Assembly (NCBI GenBank): GCA_030765055.1
Contig: CM060953.1
Span: forward strand, 99,167,701 to 99,231,700
Reading direction: 5' to 3'
Length of the DNA: 64,000 nucleotides
From: Mantis religiosa
Taxonomy: Eukaryota; Arthropoda; Insecta; Mantodea; Mantidae
Made by a program: the position numbers and the translations under genes. Shown here piece by piece: positions 22,725 to 33,131 of the stretch. Position 1 is the stretch's first letter; every line of letters starts with the position of its first letter. The notes beneath the pieces were generated by a model, which made no database searches, was not told the origin of the DNA, and saw nothing but the letters and a program-made list of their open reading frames with translations.

Positions 22725-22993
22725 ATTCTTTCCAGTAGTTCATTCGACTTGTTGATTTCTGTGTTTCATCATGATGCTTCAATGCTAAATTATGGGTTAT
22801 GTAAAATTTTATGCCCTCTTATCACTCTGTTCAGTATTTATCTATTTTTAGTGGATAGTTCATTGTGTTTCTGGATTGATATTTTATGTGCAGAATCAAT
22901 CTGAGTAGCAATGTTTACAGTTTCCAATGGTTTAAATTTATAGGCATTTTGTAGGTGATGTGCACCTACTTTATGTCGTGCAATTCATTCACT

Positions 22994-23171
22994 CAAATGT
23001 TTCTGATCCTTACAACACGGCATTGTTCTTTACCAAATAACAAACAGTAAAAGCAAAAGACACTTTGCTCACTTGCAGTTAGCAAATGTTTCTGATCCTT
23101 ACAACACGGCATTGTTCTTTACCAAATAACAAACAGTAAAAGCAAAAGACACTTTGCTCACTTGCAGTTAG
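22994..23171. repeat. 89-bp tandem duplication
   Basis: Two adjacent units, 22994-23082 and 23083-23171, appear identical. They lie within the hAT relic upstream of a trinucleotide array and encode nothing. Confidence 0.93.
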
Positions 23172-23234
23172 CCAAGATTTCTTATTAAACAAGTGTTACA
23201 TAAAGTCCTCTGTTTTTTTACTATCTTGTTGTGT

Positions 23235-23280
23235 AATAAATAATAATAATAATAATTAATAATAATAAATAATAATAATA

Positions 23281-23346
<66 letters not shown>

Positions 23347-23356
23347 TAATAATAAT
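23235..23356. repeat. (AAT)n microsatellite
   Basis: About 120 bp of AAT/AATAAT repeats with few interruptions. Confidence 0.97.
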
Positions 23357-24189
23357 CTGAGTGAAAGAAAAAAGGTAAGATGCTTTAGTTTAAACAACAA
23401 ATCTTTCTTCTATTGGTCGTTTGGTTGTCACATAGTGAAAGATAGTTGAAGTTGTATTCTGGCTAACATGAGAAATTTTATCTAATATTAGAGAAACAAA
23501 TGATGCCTCAGAAACTTCTTTTCTAATTTTGTTGGTTATTACTGTGTCGATGCTGGAAATCAAATTGTTCTGTATATCTGTGGAGGTGGCACGAAATACA
23601 GTATACTTTTTCAGATGCTCTTTGAGAGATACGTCATACTCCATTAGTTCATTTATATGTTCAGTCAAATTCCTTCGTTTAGTTGATTCTGCACTCTCAA
23701 TGTGGCCACGAAACACAGGCCCTTGTTTTCCCAAAAAGCAGACAGCTCATATGAAATGTGACGTATTGCTCTGTTTTTTCTAACTTCCATGTTGATAATT
23801 TATATTGGTCACTTAAACAAAATCCTAGTCTCCTGATTTTACCAAAATTTTTAATTCTTTCTCACAAATAATGTGATTGTAGGAATATTTGAGTTTTTTT
23901 ACTGCTTTATACAGGTTGTTTCGAAATGACACTGAATGAATATAGCTGTTTCTAGTTTATAACTTAACTATTCCGAATTTCGGTGTCGCAGCTTTGAAAT
24001 TCCTTAGGTATAATTTTATGCAGCATTAAATATTACATTATTTTGAGATTAGAATGCAGGAACTACTGGTGTGTGAACCTCAAAAGTTGTTATTGGAATG
24101 CACCAGCCACAAAAACAATAGCATTGGATCTTAGTCTTTATCAGTGACCCTAGCGTCACTTTCAGGTAATGGGGCAAAGGGCAGTTATT

Positions 24190-24720
24190 TGTGAAAAAGT
24201 CGATAAAAACTCACAGTTCCAAGATTACTCATTTTGCGACTAAACCTAAACCTAAAACTAGCACCCCAAAACAAATTCAGTCTGAGGAACCTACTAAATA
24301 AACCACTAAAAAATTCAATCCCCAACAATTTGAAATCAGGAATTTATCAGATAAATTGTGAAACCTGTGAAAAAAGCTACATGGGAAAAACTAAGAGAAA
24401 CTTGTTAACCAGGCAAAAAGAACACCAGAGGAACATTAAGTTGAAACAAACAGAAAAATCTGCAGTTTCATACCATTTTTGGACAGAAAACCACAACATT
24501 GGCCACAACATTAAACTCTTTAAGTACACCCATAGAATTGGATATTTGGGAAAAAATAATCATAACCAAAAACCGTGATAAAGTTATAAATTTTGAAATC
24601 ATTTAGTCACCAAACAGCTGAGGATGAGATCGAATGATCTTGAAAACGTTTCAATTATACAACAACAAGTAAGTGAAGTTTGAGTGTAAACATAGTGACT
24701 CATAAATCAAATTCAAAAAT
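24190..24720 (+). mobile_element. Penelope-like element D (GIY-YIG end only)
   Basis: The plus frame at 24234-24578 carries APQNKFSLRNLLNKPLKNSI, SGIYQINCETCEKSYMGKTK (GIY and YMG endonuclease motif with Cys spacer) and SAVSYHFWTENHNIGHNIKL, then frameshifts. The RT domain is absent. The 3' end retains a hammerhead-like core with an unbroken CTGAGGA. Confidence 0.88.
24618..24652 (+). ncRNA. Hammerhead-like core, PLE D
   Basis: CTGAGGA (24618-24624), one extra T, stem II GAGATC / GATCTT with loop gaat, then GAAAACGTTTC, whose self-complementary segment can form a short stem III. Core bases are intact and stem II differs by compensatory changes from PLE A. Confidence 0.6.
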
Positions 24721-24989
24721 GAAGAATACTTCACTGTTAATAATGCTTCTGCTTTTAATATTTAAGCTACCATATGTTGTTATGTTTACAAACCGCTACA
24801 GCATGCAACACAGTGTATCGGCTACCTATGAGCTTCAGTAGTGTGAGGCATGCAGTTTTCCTGTAACTGCCTAATTCACACTCATTCTGGAGCATTTTTT
24901 ATGCGGCTCTTTTGGCGATAAAAATATCTATGTTGCTGAGCAACTACTTCTATATCTTCATTTGGTGTCGTTTCAAAACATCCTGTATA

Positions 24990-25550
24990 TGTTCAAATCT
25001 CCATATCCTCCTGCTGTCCAAACTGAATTTTCTTTAGAAAATAAAAGACATGACCAACAAAACAGTTTATTTAGGGTCCTGCACCCATAGAGCCATGCTT
25101 CACATTCATACACTTTATCACTAAAATGTCTCAAACAAAGAATGTTTCGGGGATCCTGCTTTGATTATGTTTTCTTTTTCAATAAAATATAAATGATGGA
25201 AGTGTCTCACTTTGTTGATTGCACAACACTCAGATTCCATTTTCAGTGCACTTGTTTTATGAGAAATGCAGTGCTTTCTCTATAACACGTTTTTCCCTCG
25301 TGGTGACTTGTGCAGATGTATATCAGCAAAGTACATACTCCACTCTCAGTTGCTTGACATATTTTCCACTTACACTACAATCATAATTATCACCCAAAAT
25401 GTTGCTTCTTGTAATCTAACATGATCACAAGATGCTGAAGGTATGAAATTAAGCTTCACTGCCAGGGAAAATAACAAATAACAAACAATATGTGCTCTTT
25501 CGTGTTACATCCATTGTGTGCACATCACCTCCCTGAGTCTGGCGTGTAGC
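24990..25550. other. Intron sequence without recognised features
   Basis: AT-rich sequence between the TIR element and PLE E. Nothing supported. Confidence 0.45.
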
Positions 25551-25670
25551 ATGAACATATCTTATGCGTGATTGGAGGAATTTAATAATATTGACGTCAA
25601 AATTAATCGGAAAAACTATTTGTAGTTGGTTTATTCAGGCTTCATCACTTGTGTTTTTATACTATTGAGG

Positions 25671-25704
25671 GACTAGTTTCAGAAGCCTTTGCTTCCATTT
25701 TCAA
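25671..25704 (-). ncRNA. Degenerate hammerhead-like core, PLE E left end
   Basis: Minus strand: TTGAAAA, T, stem II GGAAGC / GCTTCT, GAAAC, TA, GTC. Stem II stays paired although its bases differ from the right end. Confidence 0.5.
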
Positions 25705-26412
25705 CTTCTTTCCAACTAGCGTCTGTTTTACATACAGACTAGTCAACATACCCATGGATAAAGCAGAATACTTGAAAGAACAAAATGTCATACTACACAT
25801 AGCAGAAGAAAATGGATACCACAAAAGTCTGGTGTGAAAAGCTAAACTAAAGAAAATCATTAAGGAAGCAACCACATTTACAAAAGAAAAAGAAAGCAAC
25901 AGCATATTCAGTTCATTCACATATCACCCAAAAACATTAATAAATTCAAAGATATCTTTATGGAACAAAATATTATCTTTGCAACTACTAATGGACACTC
26001 AATTTTAAAATTGCTAAATTCAAAAACAAAAGATTAAATCCCATCAGTTAACAGATCTGGAATATACCAAATAAGGTGCAACAATTGTGGAAAATGTTGC
26101 ATAAGTCAAACTAATAGAATTCTAAAAACCAGAGTCAAAGAGCACTTTAGAAACATCAGAATGAAACAAGAAAATAAGTTAGCAGTAGCATTTCATTTTT
26201 GGAACGAAAATCATGACATTGATCCAAATCCAAAATTATTAAAAGGAGTGATAAACCAAAAGAAACTGGCAACATGGGAGAACATATTCATATGGAAAAA
26301 TAAGCACCGCGTAATGAACTTTGAAATCCCACCAGTAGATAATTTAACAAAGAAGTTCATAGTTCCACTGCCAGAGAGAGGAGAGCAGACGACAAACGCC
26401 AGTTGGAGAGGG

Positions 26413-26447
26413 GTTGAAAATGGAGGCAATAGCTTCCGAAACTAGTC
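26413..26447 (+). ncRNA. Degenerate hammerhead-like core, PLE E right end
   Basis: TTGAAAA, T, stem II GGAGGC / GCTTCC, GAAAC (26438-26442), TA, GTC (26445-26447). Six pairs are retained. Core positions C3 and G8 are changed. Confidence 0.5.
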
Positions 26448-26526
26448 CATTGATAATATAAAAACATAAGTGACGAAGTGTCAATAAACTGACTACAAAT
26501 AGTTTTTTCCAATGAACAAACCTTAT

Positions 26527-26880
26527 TCACCCTCTCTACTTTACATGACTGGCGTGATACGCTAACAGCAATTCATGGAAGATGTTTGTTCAGAACATAC
26601 TGCTCTTCAAGGATTATGCTAATAAGATTAATGTAGTATGGAAACTAGGGAAATTGCCAGGATATGTAATACATCACACACATCCATTGACGCTACGCCC
26701 CGGACATGGAGCCAGTCTTGAATGAGATATTGTGTATGGATTGTTTTATTTCTAATGTTTGTTGGACAGGTGCATTATATTAGATTTTGTTATTTTTTCT
26801 ATAAGATTTATATTCTGTACATTGTGGCATACATGGTAATGAAAGAGACGACGAGTATAATTTTAAATTTGCTTTATCTT
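26527..26880. other. Intron sequence without recognised features
   Basis: AT-rich sequence between PLE E and the satellite-like array. Nothing supported. Confidence 0.45.
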
Positions 26881-27372
26881 ACAATTCCTTTCTTGGAAGT
26901 GTTGAAAACAGTGTTGTTATAATAAATTAAATTTAAAGGGAGTTGATTAATGACATTAAACAACACTTACTTTTGGAAGTGTTGAAAACAGTGTTATAAT
27001 AAATTAAATTTAAAGGGAGTCGATTAATGACACTAAACAACACTTACTTTTGTAAGTGTTGAAAACAGTGTTATAATAAATTAAATTTAAAGGGAGTCGA
27101 TTAATGACACTAAACAACACTTACTTTTGGAAGTGTTGAAAACAGTGTTGTTATAATAAATTAAATTTAAAAGGAGTCGATTAATGACACTAAACAACAC
27201 TTACTTTTGGAAGTAATCGACTCCCTTTAAATTAAATTTATTATAACAACACTGTTTTCAACACTTCCAAGAAAGGAATTGTAATATTAGGCTAACAAGT
27301 CTTTAAGAAGTGAAGATTAAAAAAAGTAAGTGTTGTTTAGTGTCATTAATCGACTCCCTTTAAATTTAATTT
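26881..27372. repeat. 77-80 bp tandem array with inverted flank, PLE-tail derived
   Basis: Unit starts at 26895, 26975, 27052, 27129 and 27209 give periods of 80, 77, 77 and 80 bp. Each unit begins 'gaagtgttgaaaacagtg' and ends 'caacacttactttt', so each unit has short inverted ends. At 27213 the orientation flips and an inverted unit runs to about 27283, with another inverted part at 27329-27372. The same sequence forms the tail of PLE C (17800-17875) and a fragment at 10240-10310. No coding content. Confidence 0.88.
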
Positions 27373-27576
27373 GCTTTATCTTTTTTGTCTATCATGAAAC
27401 TGTATTATTGTTTAGTTAATTTTGTTGGTTATTGCATTGGTTGCTGTAGTTTTTTGTGTAATGTGAGTTTAGGAGGTTTTCCAGGTTTTCCATTTTGTTT
27501 TTGCATTTTGATTGATGCTGTAGATTGCTACTTTGTTACCTTTGCCAGCTTTGCTGTAAACTATTATGTTTTCTTT

Positions 27577-27900
27577 TAAGAAATCGACAGTAGCAGCATA
27601 CTTTTGGCTAAAAAACTGTGAAATTGATCCTCAACCTATACTTTTAAAGAGCTCTTAGACTTTAAATCAACTAACTGTTGTAGGAGAACGTTTCAATTTT
27701 GAAAACTTTAGATTGGGTTTTTAACTTTTGAGTTTACCTTCAAACAACAAACTCTGCAAAAAATTCTTGAAAAGTCATTGGAGGATGACATTAGTCTCTT
27801 ACACAAGAACACCATATTTAGTAATCAAGTTCAGGTTGATGATGGCAAGAATTGAACTCTTGAAACATGTCTCGTTGTACATAAATGTAAGTGATGTAGT
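27577..27900 (+). mobile_element. Penelope-like element fragment H
   Basis: A decayed plus-frame segment reads STVAAYFWLKNCEIDPQPIL (27582-27641), aligning with the AVAFHFWNENHDIDPNPKLL block of other copies. Near 27836-27871 a degenerate hammerhead layout (TTGATGA ... GAAAC, AT, GTC) is followed by 'gtacataaatgtaagtgatg', like other PLE ends. Heavily mutated. Confidence 0.65.
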
Positions 27901-28787
27901 CTCAGAAAAACAACTCATAGGCTACCTTTAAATCATGTATCTTACTCTATATAGAACTTCTGGCAAAGCAGTGTAATTCTAGACTGTTTGTGCCTTCTAA
28001 TTTGGCAATAGTAAGGGCATTTAATAACCAAATTTGCTTATTCAGAAAGGTTTTTCATAAGTAATTATGCTGTCATGTACGTAAGTGGGGAAAATTTGTT
28101 CAAATAACTGAAGTGACTAAAGAGAGCTAGGTTGCAGTTACAAAATAGAAAATATATTTAAGACACAATCACAATCACCTAGTTGCTTAATACACAATCC
28201 ACACTGATTAAATTCTGCTAAGGTTCCTAGATTTCTGTACTACACAAGTGCATATCTTTCAAATGGAATGTTCTACTGTTGTTATTGTATACTTACTAGT
28301 ACTAGAAATATGTTAGCTAAAATAACTCTGTATGCAATAGTTGTACTAATTATGTAACACAGTAAGTGTAAAGTTTAATGTAAATGGAAATTCAAACAAA
28401 GCTAAATTCTCATGTACATACTTTAGAATGTGACAATGTCTAATGCTTGTAACCCACAAGTTTACAGACAATAAAGATTAAAGACAACCTCAGAGTTAGA
28501 GCCTATTGGGCCCAAGGGTAACCAGCAACTCAGTGTAGTAATAAGTATGTAAATGTATAATAATTTGTAATTGAAATGGAAATAAAGATTACTTACTCAC
28601 TCACTCACTCACTTACTTACATACTTAAAATGACCTACCTACAACTTAACAGTACTCAAGCGGTACTAAGAGTAATTTTGGGTAACAGATTTTTCTTTTC
28701 TCTCCTGATTTTATCACACACAAACACACACTTCACCAATCATGCAATAATATGTGAAGAAAATAATTTAGTTTTGTGTTCTTGCAG
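27901..28787. other. Intron end, LINE-type 3' tail and tetranucleotide repeat
   Basis: AT-rich. 'gaaatggaaataaagattac' at 28573-28592 runs into (ACTC/ACTT)n at 28590-28627, the form expected for the 3' tip of a CR1/RTE-type LINE, but no coding part is attached. The acceptor for the last TAF13 exon is TTGTGTTCTTGCAG, ending at 28787. Confidence 0.5.
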
Positions 28788-28967
28788 ACTCACAAGGCAA
28801 TGGAGATAGGCCGTACCGGTAGAGTGCAAGTAGAAGATATTGTATTCCTCGTGCGTAAGGATGCAAGAAAATATGCAAGAGTGAAGGACCTACTTACTAT
28901 GAATGAAGAACTAAAGAAAGCAAGAAAAGCTTTTGATGAAGTTAAATATGCTGGCATGCCTAGTTGA
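28788..28967 (+). CDS. TAF13: TAF13, TFIID subunit 13, last exon
   Basis: The 59 codons plus TGA (28965-28967) start in phase 0 and complete the histone fold. Conserved blocks are THKAMEIGRTGRVQVEDIVF, LVRKDARKYARVKDLLTMNE and ELKKARKAFDEVKY, followed by a short lineage-specific tail AGMPS. In TFIID, TAF13 heterodimerises with TAF11 and contacts the TBP/TAF1 module in the nucleus. Sequence and length agree with animal TAF13 through to the C-terminus. The frame is intact. Joining to the exon at 329-499 gives MTHKA at the junction, as in the family. Confidence 0.97.
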   Translation, partial: THKAMEIGRTGRVQVEDIVFLVRKDARKYARVKDLLTMNEELKKARKAFDEVKYAGMPS

Positions 28968-29012
28968 AGTTACTAAAATTAAAACTATGTAATACATTAT
29001 GGTTATTGTTTC

Positions 29013-29026
29013 AATAAACAAATAAA
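29013..29026 (+). terminator. TAF13: TAF13 polyadenylation signals
   Basis: Two AATAAA hexamers, 29013-29018 and 29021-29026, lie about 45-60 bp after the TAF13 stop codon. Confidence 0.8.
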
Positions 29027-29309
29027 ATTTTATAATTCTTTTCATTTCCATTCAGGTTGGTAAACTATTGCCATAGAGCACACACAATAGTATTACAGAA
29101 TTTGGCTGATAAGCTTTTAAGAAATTATGCAGACAGTGTTGAATGAACCATTTGAAATAGCATACTGTCTCAGCGCATTATTTTGTGCCATAAGCCAAAA
29201 TAAGCATTGCAATGGACAGAAAAAAAGAGCTATTCCCAGATTCTATATGGCAATCAAAGAAGCCATGTATCTTCGTGAAAGCTGTGTTCAGAGCGCGTGC
29301 AAAAGAACT

Positions 29310-29619
29310 GTACTGTCTGCCCACCACAAGAAGGCAAGGCAGAGGAGTGTGTAACGTATTCACACTCTTCTGTTTATGCGCGCCTCCCAAATATGATAAC
29401 AATGCTATTGTTCATGTAAAATACACACCGTTGTCACATAACTCACCCATGCAGAATACCTATTAACTGCAGTTACTTAAATGAGATTAGACTTGGCAGC
29501 ATGTACTCATATGCACTCATACACCGAATTCATAGTAAACAGATTCACTATTAGAGCAGATAGTTCAAATCCCTCTCTCTTCATGCCCCTCTTGCCTTCT
29601 TGTGGTGGGCAGACAGTAC
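29310..29619. mobile_element. 310-bp non-coding element with 29-bp perfect TIR
   Basis: GTACTGTCTGCCCACCACAA (from 29310, 29 bp in all) is repeated exactly in inverse at 29591-29619. The interior is non-coding. The right interior (29505-29590) is homologous, inverted, to 45095-45210, next to a similar TIR at 45054. It appears to be a MITE of the same family. Superfamily not proven; the TSD is not clear. Confidence 0.7.
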
Positions 29620-29664
29620 AATTTATGTGTGACAGTGCAATGGTGAACTTAGGCATACTGAAAA

Positions 29665-29760
29665 CACCACAGAATAACGTTACAGTGGCCGTGAGGCTAA
29701 GAAGGTATTACTTCCGCTCATAAGTTCCTAGGTTCAAATCTCATGTCGCTTGTCTTTTCT
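29665..29760 (+). mobile_element. tRNA-like SINE head
   Basis: CCGTGAGGCTAAGAAGGTAT (A-box region) and TAGGTTCAAATCTCATG (B box) lie about 35 bp apart, as in a tRNA-derived SINE promoter. The body and 3' end are not identified. Confidence 0.45.
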
Positions 29761-29938
29761 GTTTGTCTATTGTATGGAGAACATGGAGAACATAATATTC
29801 TCCTGGTCTTGGAGAACGCATTCATATAACTTTGGCTTTTGAAGTTATGGGCCTCTCTGTGCACACAGAAACATAATTCTTCCACCAACAATTGTGTTAA
29901 GTAACTAAACTAATGTGTATAAACAGAGTATTGTCTTC

Positions 29939-29946
<8 letters not shown>

Positions 29947-29975
<29 letters not shown>
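29947..29975. repeat. 29-nt poly-A tract
   Basis: Homopolymer A run at the edge of the Tc1 relic. Confidence 0.95.
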
Positions 29976-29978
<3 letters not shown>

Positions 29979-29979
29979 T

Positions 29980-30600
29980 ATCGGGTGTTTATCAGCCCTT
30001 AGCATGCCCTCTAATCTTTGGGGCATAGACAAAATTAGCCTGCAGTGATGTGGATGAGAAGTCACAAGGTCCCCAGAGGTCACTTGTACCCAAAGTTCAC
30101 TTTTTGTTCTTTGCCCATCTTTAGGAGAGTTGGAGCATAGTTCCTTATTTACCTCAACCCACACTCTCAATAGGGTTCAAATCTAATGAACAGGAAGTGC
30201 AGTCTACCACTCTGATTTCGTCTTTCTGAGAACCAATCTGAATTCTTTCGAGATGTGTGAACAGGATGATTATACAATGATTATGTACGAGTTCAACAAC
30301 TTCATTGAACGTAATGCGCACGGTTCAACATATCGTCAAGCTGATATAGCACACCTATACTGTCCCTAGATATCCACCCCAACACCTATAGATACGTGGC
30401 CATAATGAAATTGTGAATGTATATATGTTGCACCTTAACTGGACCCCTTTGTATGATACATACTAAATAACCTTTTCCATATGTGTGGAGGAAAATGTCA
30501 CCACATCTGAGAATATCACTTTATTACAAATGCGGTTACCATTTTCCTCTGCAAATGCAAAGCGAAACAATTTCTGATCATTTGTAGTTGTTTTTAGCTG
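29980..30600 (-). mobile_element. Second Tc1-like transposase relic
   Basis: Minus-strand frames give a Tc1-type transposase catalytic region: EENGNRICNKVIFSDVVTFS (about 30550-30490), containing the first catalytic Asp region, and after stops LDLNPIESVWVEVNKELCSN (30170-30120), containing the last DDE/DDD block, and ILSMPQRLEGMLRA. The N-terminal HTH part is missing and stops are frequent. It is different in sequence from the relic at 13676-14860. Confidence 0.8.
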
Positions 30601-33120
30601 AGAGGTCCCTGATGTGGCGGTGGAAAGTTAAACCTCTGTCCTATTTCACTCCAAGGTATTGCACGGAGTTTATCCACTCTATCCTTCGGCCTCGGAAGCT
30701 GAAGTTGGGGCAGTCTGCGGGGATGTGGCGCTTTGTAAAAAGTATGGCGTAGCTTTAGTGCGGGTTAATGGATATCCGTCAATGCCGACCCCACTGTTGT
30801 GTGAAGCGGAGGTGTCGCTGTAAGGGGTTGAAGGCTCTGATAATCTGATTGTCTTTGCAGGACAGAAACACATTGTCAGCGCATTGTGCCATTTAGACTT
30901 GTGGCTCTGTGAGGAAGTCTGCCATAAGGACACTAACGTGGGGGATAGAACAGAGTCTTTGGGGACTCCGCCTCTCACAGGTCTTAGTGTAGATTTTTTC
31001 CCCGCAACTGGACTTGGAAGGTGCAGTGTCACAGGAAGCTGTGTATTACGTTGATCAATCTGTTGGGAGCTCAAGATGGATCAATTTGTATAGGTGCCCG
31101 GCATGCCATTTCGTTGAGAAGGCCTTCTCGACATCCAACAATACTGCGGCCGCCTTCCTGGAAGCCTAGGGCAGCGGTCTTCATCACACGCTTACACTTT
31201 GTACTCGCGCAGTCGGAAACTGACCTCTCGATGTAAACATATCAGGAGCGCTCGATTGTGTGGCGTGCGGTGACGCTGGTAGAGTCTCCGTGCCGCCCAG
31301 GATCGGCTTATTAGAATGATGATGTCCAAGGGAAGGACATCACGATAAACGGGAGCTGGGACGTGGACTGTCAGATTTTTGGTAGTTCGCGTCCCGATGG
31401 AAGTGAAGGATGAGATTGCATTCTCGAGGGTAGTTATATTTTGGCTTTTGACGGGGTGGAAGTGCGGAGGCAATTTCTGACGCCTTCCCAATCGACTTCT
31501 CGCGTTTGAAACAAAATGTCATGACTGGCAACCCTGGTGTTGATTTCTGTCAGCACCGGATTATGATCTGAATGGAATGTATTTAGAGATTGAAGGGTGG
31601 GATGAAATGGTAAATGTTGGGTGATTGTGAAGTCAATGGTTGAAACCTGCCCTCCACCTCGCGGGTAATTTGTGGGTTGCCAGGGACCCAGAACTTGAAG
31701 TTGAGGGTCTGCGTCTATAAGGCAAATGATTGCATTGCCTCTTGCATCCGCCCGACGACCGCAATACCAACGCTGGTGTTTGGCATTGAAGTTCACCAGG
31801 AATGATAGCACTGGGATATAGAGCTAGGATGCAGAGATAGTCGTTAGGTATGAACTGCCTTTGTGGGGGTGGTACACAGAGACTACGAAAACCTCTAAAC
31901 CGCCAAGATCCGTACTTATGGCCGTAGCCTTTGGAGTCTGAAGAGATGGGAGCTGGAGAGGTCGGTGAACCACACTCTGCCTCACCAGTATCGCAGTTCC
32001 GCCACCAGGATGATCCTGACGATCAGTGCGATGGCAGATGTAGCCCGGAAGGCGGAATCGGGAGCCTGGACGGAGATGTGTTTCGCTGACTAAAATTACG
32101 TCTAGGGCACGGGCTCGAGCAAAGTGAAGTAGCTCGCTTCTCTGACCAGTTAGGCCACACGCATTAATGCGAATCGAAATGAGGTACTAGACGTACTCAG
32201 ACTCGCCATCTGGAAGCTACTGGACGCATGTTGTCAGGAGAGCTAGACCCTCCACTGCCACCAGCACTGCCACTGACCAGGTGGGGCCTGATGTCCTGGT
32301 GGTTGAGGTCATCCTCGATATCTCCCACCGGTGTGTCCACTGGCAGGCCTCTGATGATCCTTCGGACGTCACTGGTCTTTTCAAGGCCAAAGTTAAAGTA
32401 TGGGACCTTCCTCCTATTCAGTGTCATCAGGAGGAACTGCTAGTCCTCCACGTGTTTCGCCTGAAAGACGAAGCGACTCTTCTTTCTAAACACTGCACAA
32501 CACCGACAGGGTTGGCATGACTTCCTTTAGGAAGCCAACCAAACCACGGAAGTCGTCCACAATGTCAGGTGCGATGTGTCTCCTGGCTGGTTGACTGGGC
32601 GCGCCAGTCGTCTTTAAGGGTGGCCCTTTTTCTAGGCTGGTCACCTCATGGAACTCAGCTTCATCGACATGCGTGGAGATGTCCGATGAGCTAAGAACTA
32701 CCTCAGTAATTACCGGAACCGTGGTTCCGTCGGTGTAAAAATCTGCTTCTGAATCGGAGCAGGATTTGGCAGAGAGGTCACTCTCTGAAATTTTGCCTAT
32801 ACGCTATGGTGAATCGCGGGAAGGGCCCTTATTGGATGGCTGTTTGGCTACAGCCAGACGTTTAGCCTTGCCATTATCGCTGTTATGGAGCTTTCGGCGC
32901 GGGATGATGGAGGGGATGGATTTTTGGTGGTGGGTATATCGCCCTGCGACGAAATGCAGTTCACAGCTAACCTTGGCCTTATACCTACCTACCAGTAAGC
33001 ACAGGTTGCAATATGCATGAAGCACAGAGAACCGGACAAAAGTGCGCCTTAATACCGCCTTATAGGCGTCGGCTGTGGCTTTGTGCTTCACCTGGCTGCT
33101 TAGATGTGTAGTTTGCAGGT
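30600..33120 (-). mobile_element. Jockey-type LINE, minus copy
   Basis: In minus-strand order: an ORF1-like tail (32427-32300: YFNFGLEKTSDVRRIIRGLP, then DIEDDLNHQDIRPHLV). The endonuclease follows from about 32165, with NFNAKHQRWYCGRRADARGN, then STIDFTITQHLPFHPTLQSL and SDHNPVL at 31811-31545. A linker lies at 31491-31192. Reverse transcriptase remnants follow (31020-30640), GVPKDSVLSPTLVSLW standing for the usual GVPQGSVLSP. The region is more GC-rich than the surroundings, as is the related copy at 34176-39735. Frameshifted; the RT C-terminal half is missing. Confidence 0.88.
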
Positions 33121-33131
33121 CGGAAGCAGAT

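Larger units (their letters stand above)
19634..23790 (-). mobile_element. hAT transposon relic (ZMYM/DUF4371-like transposase)
   Basis: The low-coordinate terminus CAGTGGCAGCTCGTAA (19635-19650) fits a hAT-type inverted repeat. Minus-strand frames, in order, are: N-terminal transposase (23734-23390: GPVFRGHIESAESTKRRNLT, then YDVSLKEHLKKYTVF and SLILDKISHVSQNTTSTIFH); a middle region (21780-21523); DIKEVCDAVVNQMKRN (20950-20890); and the C-terminal dimerisation motif TAEAERSFSTLKRIKYFIRK (about 20620-20560). The frame is broken many times and interrupted by a mariner fold-back, a solo PLE unit, a SINE tail and microsatellites. The 5' terminus was not found. Confidence 0.85.
23908..24989. mobile_element. 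TIR DNA element carrying a PLE fragment
   Basis: TACAGGTTGTTTCGAAATGA (from 23910) and the reverse complement of a 24965-24987 segment (TACAGGATGTTTTGAAACGA) match at 19 of 23 positions over the full repeat. Each is followed outward by TA. The element would be about 1.08 kb, non-coding, with PLE D (24190-24720) inside. Superfamily not determined. Confidence 0.55.
25551..26526 (+). mobile_element. Penelope-like element E, deleted, inverted ends, imperfect TSD
   Basis: The left end (about 25570-25730) is an inverted copy of the 3' terminal region. The rest (25731-26511) is in sense orientation: HRLVNIPMDKAEYLKEQ, then a decayed GIY-YIG and AVAFHFWNENHDIDPNPKLL, EIPPVDNLTKKFIVPLPERG. RT is absent. 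Flanking 15-mers 'atgaacatatcttat' (25551-25565) and 'atgaacaaaccttat' (26512-26526) match at 13 of 15 positions, suggesting a TSD. It is the same family as PLE B. Confidence 0.85.

Noticed and set aside
26881..27372. Regular 77-80 bp units that could suggest a CRISPR-like array
   Set aside because: There are no alternating repeat/spacer parts; whole units are homologous, and the sequence is a PLE tail in a eukaryotic intron.
29947..29975. Poly-A tract as the tail of a retroposed gene
   Set aside because: It sits at the edge of a Tc1 relic with no coding sequence of a retroposed mRNA upstream and no convincing TSD.
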